Shown piece by piece: positions 41,373 through 53,300 of a DNA stretch of 64,000 nt. Each line of letters begins with the position of its first letter. The first letter of the stretch is position 1. A model generated the notes under the pieces. That model worked only from the letters and a program-made list of their open reading frames with translations. It searched no databases and was not told the origin of the DNA. This DNA is from Ixodes scapularis. Its lineage: Eukaryota; Arthropoda; Arachnida; Ixodida; Ixodidae. Made by a program: the position numbers and the translations under genes. The stretch is from positions 13,864,716-13,928,715 of the forward strand of contig NW_024609857.1 in NCBI RefSeq assembly GCF_016920785.2. Direction: 5' to 3'.

Positions 41373-44300
41373 GTACGTAGTAAACTTCGCACCAAAACTG
41401 GTATAGTGCTTTATGAGTGGGGTTCGGTGTTTTCGGTAAATAGCGCTAAATTCCGAAAAACAAACCCCCGATCCGAATCGATCACAATCGGGGAAAGCCG
41501 TAAAACCCCGCATTAGAGCTTTCCTTCTCAGAGAAAAACGCCAGTCTCTCGGGGGGAAAAAGTTTTCAACTACAATTTTATTTTGTGTTTACCTCGAACA
41601 CAGCCACACTGAACTGTCTGTGAGGCTACTTCTTTCTTTGGAAACCAGACCCCTTATGTCGTTTCCTCCTATTTATTATTGGGATCAGGTCGTTATCGAA
41701 GCATTCTGGCCGTGAGCATGTTCTCTGCCGGTTGGGGAATTCCATGCTCTTGTTCCGTTTCTTCAACATAAAGCCCGATAAACACGGATTTCTTGTCCAA
41801 CACCAAAAAACACCGCATTTGTTACAAAAAGAAAAGAACCCTGAATACACAAAGCCCTATCTACAAAATATATGAAAGGTGCACGGACGCTTGCTTAGAA
41901 CGGGAGAGGCAGCAGGGGAAAGACCTTGCGCAGTCCATACGATCCCTAAGGGTCATTTGTGATAATGGGCAGTTTTCACTGGTTGCCACGATTTGAACCT
42001 GCCGGTGATTAGTGCAGCCCGAGAGAAATCTTTCACTTATCGTCCGCCAAAAATGACCTTCCTGGTAGTGTCGAATGCACGTTGCGGGACCTAGGATACA
42101 TCTTTTGCACATGACAGCTAGTGTTTCAATCACCATACTGTCGCTTAATCTGTTCCTCTTCAGCCATCTCAAGAACAACAAGTTAGTGGTGTCAAATTAC
42201 TGTAACCATCAGGACAAGAAGTGCAGAGCAAATGCCCAGCCCCCGGCGCATGTCTGTTGCCCTCTGCCGAGTTTTGACTGCATGTGCACTCTCCAAGTTC
42301 TGGAGATGCCAAAATGTTGTTGAGGCTGTACTTCGTTTCGGCTTGCATCCGGCTGCGGCCAATGCCGCATGTAGCCGGGTCCGTCCAAACACCGGCGTTG
42401 GGTCCATAACCCTGCTTCCAGTTTGTGTGTCACTCTGTATGGTGCAAGCACCGAAAAGCCGAAGGAGATGATTTCGTCTGCTAAGAATTGATGATGGAAT
42501 TCACATGAACACAGAAGTCTTTATATGACATGCATCCGCCATAGTTACCAGTGCTAAGTAAATTCTGACACGTCGCATCTTCTTTACCTCACTCCCAGGA
42601 GATGTGTCGGCGGTTGGCATCGCTTTCCTCATGCTCTGTTCTGTGAAGGAACTGGCATCTAAAAGCCTGGAAAAAAATAAGTGGTGTATTTTTATATTGA
42701 GCCCCCTTGAAAGTGACAAATGAAATGGTTATAAAATTAAATCTAGAAGTTTTTAGCATTTTAAAGGGGCACTAAACCACTTTTTGCATAGTCTATTTAT
42801 GGTCGTATCTCAATCTATGGGCTCCAGGCAAAAAACAATGCTGAATTGCATCCTTCAGACTGTCTGACCTATTTAACATTAACTCAAAGTAGCCTTTTAG
42901 ACACACAAAGCTTTTGACCTGACTGTTCTGTGTTCTGGCATGCAGGTAAATCTGAAGCATTACATTTGGCATGCATTAAGCACATCCAGGGACGTGTTAC
43001 TGAGTCAACTGCAGACTGTAGTAAGTACTCCTCAACTGCCTTTTTGTGATTTCTATTTTTTCCTAGTCTTAGAAATTTTCCAACCACTTAAATACTTGTT
43101 TTCCTTCCTTTTTCAGGATACTCAAGCACTCCTTAAAGCCATCATACATAGTTCATGCCTTGAAGACGAGGATCGTCGCTTTTTAAGTGACTTTTTGGAA
43201 GGACAGCCTGCTCTTGCCAAGACAAAAGAGTACAAAGGGAAATATGTGTGAGTTACAAGTTTATTCTCTGTAAAACACTTTCCAACCTGCCCTTACAGCT
43301 TTATGCTTTAGCTGCAAAATTTGTGACTGTGAAACTTTGGTGTGATCACGAACACAGATACCCTAGGCATGAAAAAAACTCAACAGAATTTAAAAAACAA
43401 AGCTTTTTTTTTTTATTAGGTTTAAAGGGGCACTCAAGTGCTTTTTGTAATATCTTGCTTCTGATGGCATATTGTTTGTGGGACTTTAGTCAATAAAATG
43501 ACCAGTTCTGGATGGCAAGACGTTCTAGAAAACTCGGCAATCGAAATACATGGGCACTATATTCTCCTGGAAAAGGGGCGGGAGGGGGGGGGGGGGGGGG
43601 GGGGGGGCAGGGCAGGGGGCAGGGCGGGGGGGCGGCGGCGGCGGTGGCAGCGGGGGTTGTTATCGTGGAGACCCCACTACCTCCATCAAATTTTACAAAT
43701 AAAAATAGTAAATTGCGTGTAGATTCTGAATGTTACTATTATTGCTTGTTTTAGGCGCATTGCGCATTATATTTTTACAAAATCCGGTGTAGATGATGTA
43801 ATCCTCAAATTGTGTTTGAAAATGCTGTCCAGCAGTGCCCCCTGGTGTTTACTCCAAGGCGCAAAAAGAGGAGCATGTTACGATATTTGATTCAATTTTT
43901 AAAAGGGAAATCAGCCGCCCATGAGTGTAATTTCGGGGTTTTTTTGGGGGGATGCTTGGAGCCCATAGCTTGTGTTATAACTATAAATAGATGGTCTCAG
44001 TCAGGCACATAGCCAGGATTTTGTTTCGGGGGAGGGGCGCCCATGACAAAATGCTGTATGAGGAGGTGGGGGGAGAGGAGGTCCCAGCAAAATGAAAGAT
44101 TTCGGGGGGGGGGGGGGGGGGGCGGGCCCCATGGCCCACCCCCCTGGCTACGTGCCTGGTCTCAGTGTCCACTGGAGTGCCCTTTTAACACAGACAGATA
44201 CTTTAAGGATTCTCATCTATATTTTCTACAGTATACTATTTTTTTGCAGCTTGAGCCAATGATTGTCATCATTGTTTTTAAGTGACGTTTGTTTATTTTG

Positions 44301-47300
44301 CGATTTGGGCACACTGTTTTAACACCTCCAACTGTTCACATCCTAGGGCAAAGAGTTTCTGCATAATATCATTGGAGCAGTGTGCTAAGGAGCGCATACA
44401 TCCTTGATCACATTATGTTGAAGAAATGAATATACTCAGTGGTGTTGACTTTCCAATTTTTTTCCAAAATTTGAATTTTTTTCTTAGAAGAAAACAATGT
44501 TCTTTTTTTTTTTTTTTTACAGACAATTAGAGGTTTTGGGATATTTTACTTTTTTAATGTAAAATAAATGGCTGCTCTTCTTTTCATATTGTTGTGCTTT
44601 GACACGAGGTTGCAGCAACACTAAATTAGCAAAGCACAAAATATGCTCAGCCATTCAATCCTATCCCATGAGCAAATATTGCTCAACACCTGACAGTCAA
44701 ACTCTGAAGCTACGAATGCAGTTTGGTAAAAATGTTGCCGGAGACACTGTATCTTATTTAGTCCAAATATTTTGCCTGAAGATTAGCAGTAGCCAATAGG
44801 ACGTTAGGAACCATCACATTTTTTAAAACTTTTAATTGTTATTCCATGTGAGTTTATTAAAGGGACACTAACAGAATATTTATGCTCGCCGAGGTTTTTA
44901 GTTGTACGTGACATATGAGAGCTCAACTACCCAGAACAGAATTTGCGGCTCCAAATTCGGTTTCTTTCCGCCCGAAAACCGCCGATCAAGAACTGGCCGG
45001 TTCGAGTCTCGCTCACTCTCTTTTTTGCGGTCACAGGCCGTTTTCTAAGGTATCGATGCGACCACCAAATTTAATCAAAGTCGTGGGTCACTGAAGGTAC
45101 ACACTCGATATTAAAAATAGAAAAAAATATGAAACCCATTTTTTGTGGCTTCTAAAAAGCTGTAAATACGTTGATTGAAAAAAAAAGTTCCACAGACAAC
45201 CGGAAGCATTCTGTGCGTTCGTCGTTTCGCGTATCGTGGGACTCGCGGGGACGGCGATGGCAGCGGACGGCGGGCGTGGGACTTCTATTTCAGAACTGTC
45301 GTTCGCGGTACCGGTGAATTCTGCCTACCGTTAAAAGAGAAATTTGGGACTGATCAAAAGAATTGGTATTCATCCCGTACGACACGCCCGGCCACCAAGC
45401 CGATTTGCACGAAGACGTCGCCGAGCCGTCGCTCCCTCCTCGTGGCTGAAGACATCGCTCGCGCAAACGTCAAGCACGACGTGTCTACTTCGAGTTGAAT
45501 ATGCACGCGTACGATTTCTTTACTAGGTGCGAATGTCCCTAAAGCATGGTGCTTCCCGACTTCGACCCGGGAGTGCTTTTGCTAGAGAAAAATCGACAGC
45601 AAACTTTCCAACTTAGTTTGCCGGCTGAATTATTACTAAGGAAAGAGATCCACCAGAAAAGAGATGCCCCAGTAGCTCAGTGGGAAAGACGTCCGGTTCA
45701 TACACGGTAAGACCGGGTTCGATCCCCCGTGAAACTTTATTATTTTTTTTTCAAACATTTTTTGATGTTTACATATCTTTTTCTTTTTTTTACAATCATC
45801 ACTGAAGAAACAAACAAAAAAAAATAACAAGCAAATGTTGTGGATGATACTTCGGTGAATTAAATGGTATGGGATTTCCGTTTTGACACCTGCGAACTCA
45901 ATGGGCGCGTTCAGGAGCGCCTCCCTTGCCTCCGAACGAAGTGCCTCGAGTTGGAGTCATCGGAGCGCCTACTGAACGGCAAAAAAACCCGCGGCTCCAA
46001 ACCTGCTTCTACGCAACTTCCGCTTCCTCCCCTGTGCCAGACAGTCTCCGAATAAACTGGAAGCAGACGATGGCGAGCACGATCGCTTTTATTTGACGCC
46101 GGTATTGAAGAAGTCTTTACAAGGTCGTTGAAGAAGAAGCGGGTGATTGTACACATCAGCGCTGCTGTTCGAAGCGATGCAACGCGATCGAGTCCTTCGC
46201 TTGGCGGTGCAAAGGCAGCTGCTGTTATAAAAGCCGATAAAAAACGTCGTCAGCACACGTAAAATACAGGGCTCAGCGAATCTACCCCGCCGGTTGCGAT
46301 ACTTTCATACGGCCATAAGTTTCTTCTGCCCTTCGTAACGAACTTCCTATAAAATGTATTCGTATACACACGGGAAGTTCGGCCGCACTCGGCGATCAGG
46401 GTTTTGTCGGCCGAAGCGAGCCTCAGCCAACGTGCACCCCGATTTAGCTACGCAAACAAAACATTAATCGGTATCATGCTCTGCGTGACTGTCCAACCGG
46501 CTTCCAAAGTCGCGTTCATACCCTGCCTTGCTCTGTTCAGCGCGGACAGGACTATCGTCGATATTCACCGAGTTCCCGTGCAACGATGATCAAGACACGT
46601 CGTCAAATGAACGTTTGCGTTGTTTATTAGCATATTCAAACCAAACAAAATACGGTCCAATGCATTTTCCAAAAGAGCCTTACCTGAAAAAGATATTCGA
46701 ACGCGTTATTCGTCTTACCTTGAGCACTTTTCATTAACAAAAGCCAGCAAACCGCGCACCCGCGATTGAACCGAAGCAGCTTATCCCGCCATATTGTTTG
46801 TTTTTTCCTCTTTTAGCACCGGAAATCGTCACCAGTCAGGAAATTACGTCATTTAGCTCCTTTGACTCTACGTGCACCGTCTCCGGACTCGGTGCTTCGG
46901 AGCTTGACTCCGATGCCCCGGAGTTACGTGCACCGGAAGTGACTTTTGGCCGTCCAGTGGAAGGAGTCAGTGACTCCTTGACTCCGGGGCCGTTACTGAA
47001 CGCGCCCAATGTAATCACTTTCCACAAAATGCAAGGAGCATATAAATCAGGTGGCATCCGCTTTCCGAGGTGCCCGTATATGTTCTACAGGAATTGCAGC
47101 CAGCCATTGGTCCCGATCCTGTTGATCTTTCGGAAACTCTGTCGCACAATGCCACTTTTTTTTCGGATGCAGGACATGTGAGCCAGCTCTTCACGCAACA
47201 TCTTGGGCGTATTCTTTTTGGAGCCGATCATGGAAATTCACCACGGGCACTCAGTACTCATCTCCAACTCCTCAATGTACAAAACAACTCATCTTGGAGT

Positions 47301-50300
47301 ACAGAACAACGAGCGGAACAAACATAACTGCAAAAGAATCGCACGGCGAGCAGTTCCCGCACGCCGCATCGCACGCCGCATGTCGTGTCGTCTGCTACCG
47401 GAGAGGAGAAAAAAAAAACAAAAAACGCACGGTCGGGTTTAGCCACGTGACTTCCGCCACTCACTCTCTTCTCTCCACTTCTCCGACCTCCGTCGGGTTT
47501 CGGTTTCGAGAAGTTGCGTCTTTTGGCTTTATTAAAAAAATACACTACTCTGTTGCAAAATATTAATTGGGTAGTCCTCCGACACCATAACAAAGCGCCT
47601 GGCAAAAAATAAAAAAAAATTTTTTGGGGGGTGTCAGTGTCCCTTTAAAGGCAGCACAGCAACACAAGCAGCTTGAACATGGGACTCATTCCTTTTTGTA
47701 ATTCTTTCTAAATTCGTGCTGCGCTTTGTTTTCAGGGCCTATCTCGTCCTCACTGCCCTTAGCGCGTGCGCCATTTCAAGATGGCTCGAACCTTCACCTC
47801 TGAGTGGCATTGAAGCTGCAGTAGTGCTAGCACTGTGCTTTGCAGCGCTGGTAGTTGTCGTCAAGCGCTGTCTGGTGTGGCACCAAGAGCAAAGCCTGTG
47901 CAGTCTTTTGGACACCATGAGAGACTTCCAATCCAAAGTCAAGAAGTGCCTTCAGCTCATCCAGGAAACTGAGGTGGTGGCACGTGGTTTTACGCTGTGA
48001 GTGTTTGCTCTGTGTATCCCCCCCTCAACATCCTCTGGAAGATGTCCAGATTACTTATGGTTAGACAGGGTTAGACACACTTGGCACCAGTGCTAGTCTG
48101 CCCAGTATGTTTTTCTATGAGGCTTAGCTTCTTGGGTCTCTGAGAAAGCAAAGCTCCTCAGAAAAACATTTGCTGCTGTTCCGAGGCTCAAGTTTCTCCT
48201 TTAAGCTTTGACTGTCCTTGTATTTTGTTTGGACTAGTCTACCCTAGTATTGGTGAGGAGAAGAAACTATAGGAGGTGCTCTCTCCAGTTCCCCAATGCT
48301 TAGTGTTGACTCAACACAACAAGGCCTGTGGACTTGATTCTTTACATCATCTTCCTCAATAGAGCATGGGGCACGATGTAGCATTAAGGGGGTACACCCC
48401 CTGGGAGGGTCAACTTTTGAACCCTTGGCTTAAAATTAATGAAATTTACAGGGTAGGCTGGTGGTCATGCTAAAATTGCATAACAAAATTTCAGGTCTGT
48501 CAGTAAAGTGGGAAGGAAATTCGGGCAGCTTTTATCAACAACACCCCTACATTGTTTAGTTAATTTATCGTCGGAAAGCTATAACAATATTCAAGATTTT
48601 TATTTGCTATATATGTAGCAGAATGCCTAGGATGTGCACCTATGGAAAGTTTTTTTTGTAAAAAGTCATTGATTTCTATCAATTTTCTCTTCTGCAAAAT
48701 TGGCCAACTTTTTGGTCTTCTGTGTCTCCGACAAAATGTCAACATTTATTATAAAAGACATTTGTAAAATGACAAACAAACTCCATAGGCGCATTCCTTA
48801 TTAAATTTCAGTCGGGGAAACTGAAGAACGAGCCCTCCCTGTATTGCCATTATCAAACGATAGATTGACTAAAATGGAATTTATACCAAAAAGTGGAATG
48901 GAGAAAAATGTGTTCAAAGTCCTCCAAACCCTACCTTTTCTTTAGCTTCGGTGGACAGAAAATAATTTAATAAAAATTAACTATGCAGTGTAAACTAGTA
49001 AAAATTTCTGGGAATACTTCCTGAATGTAGATGGATGTAAATATGTAAATTTTCAAAATCAATGTTTTTTGCAGAATTTATTTTTCTCTGGGTAGTGTCC
49101 CCCCTTAAGAATCGTTGAAATAACGAAGTATTGTTGGCGGGACATGACATGCCAGATCTCTCCCCAAAGCAGTCGTCAGGAGATGCGAGCTTTACCTACT
49201 ACTACCTTCGTGCCTAGCGGGTGCTGGACCGATGCACGGTGCATGCTGCATTGTTCACACAGGTTGGAATAGCTACAAAAGAGCCCCTCCCTGGGTGACG
49301 GGAAAACTCGATCCCCAGCCGAACGCTGACAGAGCATTCGGCTGCGTCAGCCGAGCGCTGTGTCGCTTTTGTTATTGTCCCCATGGGTGTAGTTCTAAAG
49401 TTAGCCGCTCGGGACGCAGCGGTCAGATCTCCTCCTCAATTGGCATTGACTATCTTCATGTTTGGTTCGGGTTAGCTTAGTATAAGCTTTTATCCTGTTC
49501 TCTGGGCCAAGAAATTACTATTAGTCATGTCTTGATATGTGTACTAAGGGAGGCTGACACGACGTCGTGCCACATGATGTGACATTACCTGATAGGGGAT
49601 TAATCCAGTTGTGCTAATAAAGAAAACGTCACAAAGACCCATAGTATCTCACATATTACAGTTCTACATATGACGGATTAATCAATAAATTGAAATACAG
49701 CTTCTCATCTCTTTTTTTTTTTGTTGAGCAGCATTCTCTTTTTTTAGGGCATCTCACAATGTACCTGTCCAGCGGCTCGAAATGAACAAGTTCCTGCCAA
49801 GCTTGGACCCGCAAAGGCAGTGTCCTGAGCTCCGCAGGTCTGTCTTTGTGTGGACAAGGGAACTGTTCCTCTTCTGGAGAAGCGTTACCTGCCAAGTGAT
49901 CCAGTCATATCCTTTTTTGGCTCCCAAAATGTGGAAATGTGGAAAGGAAGCACAGCAGTTCGGTCAAGATTTATCTCGTGCAAGCTCAACACTAAGGAAA
50001 TGGACGGTGTTTGGAGTGCAATGCTTAGATTGTACTCTAAACCATTGCAAAGTTCAGAGTTTGGCATAGTGCATTTTAGTCACCGAGAACTTTCATCTCA
50101 ATACTGGATACATTATCTTAAATAATAGGCCTGTTGCAAAGCGTGCAGCGCTGTCTGCGACACCGAATGGTCTGTTACGGAATCAGTTGTAGCAGACGAC
50201 GAAGGAAGCGCAGGCATGTGGGCGAGGGCGTGCGAGCAAGGCACAACTGCGCTACCCCTCTGTCTGTCTTCCTCTCTCTCTCTCTCATTCTCTTCAGTGT

Positions 50301-53300
50301 CACATGGTAGATGCTTTGTAGGCAAGGAGGAGCATGGAGGACTTTGGGATTTGTGCAAAAGGTCTATTGAGGCTTCTAAAAAGAGAGAATGTGCCAATTT
50401 TAGGAGAATTCTAGAATTTTTTTTATCGTGCTCAGTTCATTCTCTTGATGCCAGTATATCAGGACAGGCTTGGCTAGTTTCCATCATTTTTAGTCTGGCT
50501 CGTCAGTATGGCCTCCATTGCTGTTGTGCCGTATACTTGGCAAACATCATAGTTATGCCTGTCCTTAACTGTTTTCTCAGTACACAGTTCCCCTGGAAGG
50601 AGAGCTAGATGCCAGTTCAATATACCTGGCCTTCACGCAGCCAGAGAATATCAGCCATGAACTGTTTACATCAAACGATGAAGATCTCAAGGCAGGAACT
50701 GAAAACTTCTGTCTTTCTTCTCTGAAGGTAAGTGCAGGTGCCTGTAATTATTGTTTGATGTCATTAAAAACTAAATAAATTTGCAGTGGGGAGGAGAAGG
50801 GTGATTAGGCATTTGTTTCAATCCGGCAAAGCACCGAGGCTTAATTCAGACCGGCTGTGATTCCCTAAAGATGAACTAAAAGCTCAATTACATGGTGCCT
50901 AGACTGCAATAAGCCTCTGTCAGATTGTAGGTACTTGATTCGGGATTCAAATTTCTATTTGGGAATCTGATGGCCAGCACTTTGCTCCAGAGCCACTGAG
51001 GCGGCTTGGGCATGCTTTTCACTTGGTATGAATCATTGTACATCTAAAAATGTTGAGCATATTTCTAATGTCTCACAATTGGGCCCTAATGCGGGGTGTG
51101 TTCTTATTTTAATAGAAGGGTCAACCCTAGGGTGGTGAAGTTTGCATAATTAAGAAAGGTGCAACGGATAGCTTTAAATTTGAGTGCTGTATTTTCCGGT
51201 GTATAAGACACACTTTTTTCCAAAATTTACGGCGGTGCGTCTTATACAAGGTGCATCTTATATGTATACAGTCGAACCTCGATATAACGAACTTCAATGT
51301 AACGAAATCCTCGATTTAACGAAGTATTTTATTTTTCATAATTTTTTGCCCATAGACCCCATGTATTTTTAGTCTCTATATAACGAAGTCCATTTTGCTG
51401 CTATTTCAATATAACGAAGCGCCATTGCCATAGAAGGCAATAAATAAATAGAATCTAAAAAACAACTTCGCAAAAAAAAAATTGTGGTTAAAAAAAAATT
51501 ATGCGCAAACGCGAGCGCTTTGAAAGGTTACTTCACGGGGACAGGCCTTCCAACGTTCCTAGGCTGCCCGAGGATGCGGCGCCGGTAGCGCCGGCGAGGC
51601 ATGCGGCAAAGCGGATTCCGCGGGGCTGGCCAGAAAATGCAAAGCAAAAAGTTAACACGGCATAACAGCATCACCACTGACATTCACTGATCATCATAGT
51701 CCACTGTACCGCGTGTAGCGCGGGAGCCAACTTCAGCGGGGGAGCGACGTGATGGCGCGACGCGACCGCACGGGCAGTGCCATCTAGGAAGACCGAGAAG
51801 ACCGATTATCGTCTTGCGACCGTGATGTAAAGCAAAGGCGCAAGCACACCGTGAGCGCAAGGGGGCAAGTAAACTGTGCGGGCAAGAGTGCTGTGTAGGT
51901 TGGAAACATTGGCACCGCCTAAACTAAACAGCTTTATTTTTCAACCGGGCGGTTCACTCACGTGCTTGCTGGCATAAGGAAACGTAAAGTTCTTTTTTTG
52001 GATGAGAAAGCAAAAGTTTTGGACGCCATCCTGAAGAAAGTGCTGAGATCACGAGCACTCCGGAAGTGCTCGACGCAATGGACGTACTGAGGAGGTACAC
52101 GGCGTCGCATAGGCAGCAGGATGCCGTGCAAGCGCTTTGGGCGCTCGAACGCCGTATGACGCCGCTGCTACTGTCGCAAAAGGCGCAAGCAAAACTCGCG
52201 GACTACTTTGCCCCAAAATAAATGTCATTTTCGGTGAGTTTTCATACCCGTAAAATGTTTCGGAATTTTTTTTTTGCATGCTAAAACCAAATTTCGATTT
52301 AGCGAAATTTCAATGTAACGAAGTAAATTGCGAATTTTACCGACTTCGTTACATCGAGGTTTAACTGTATTTCTTTCCTTTTTGGCAAACTCTGAAGGAA
52401 CTCCTGTTGAATCTGATTAGTCTTTTTTTAACTATTTTGACAGCTCAATGTAAATGATGCATCATAAATTTGTCTTATACACAGGTGCGTCTTATGCATA
52501 GGTGCGTCTTATATACTAATTTGTACTTAGAAACTTGTGAAAAGTGGGGGGTGCGTCTTATACAACGATGCATCTTATACATCGGAAAATATGGTAGATG
52601 ATCACCTTTGGTGCTATATGCCTCTTGGGCTCTGATACTACTATATGATATACATGACAATGGTCAATATGGTACCAGTAATTTAAATGCTTTTTACAGG
52701 CCATGCTGTACTTCCTGCATGTTCAGCATTCCGAGTTTCTTCGAAGAATCGCACTGTGTCTGATGCCAGGAGTCACAAAAAGCTGTAAGTGAACCATTAA
52801 TTGGGCTCTGCACAGTGAGGCTAGATTGACAATGCCATATGAATACTTTTAGAACTGTATTTATCAGAAGTTAGACTGTAGGCAATGTATTGATCTGCCT
52901 TGAGATAACATTTTGCCTTAGAGTGTTTCAGGAAACTGATATAAAACTTTGTTTTCATAGTCTATTAAAACTGCATGCACTGAAATTTTTTGTTTCATTA
53001 TTAGCATGGAAACTGCCATGTATCGAGTTTATCCCATTTCTCTTATTTTTCAACCTGTTGGCGGTTACAGTCAACTCTTATTATTCGAACTCCAGAAAGC
53101 CACAGACTTGAATTTGAAATATCAGAAGTTTGAATGATCAGAAATTCATCTAAATACGATGTGAGACAAAGTAACGATTTGCTAAAGGAATAGCAACACA
53201 TACCAAGCAGATTTCTTACACTTCTCTCTACACAGGCCGATTGATAAGCAGGTGCAAACATCACACATTGGTGAGGTTCGAAGCGAATGGTGGCTTTGGC

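Noticed and set aside
45663..45733. Functional tRNA-Met gene
   Set aside because: The acceptor stem does not form, so only a tRNA-like relic is supported.
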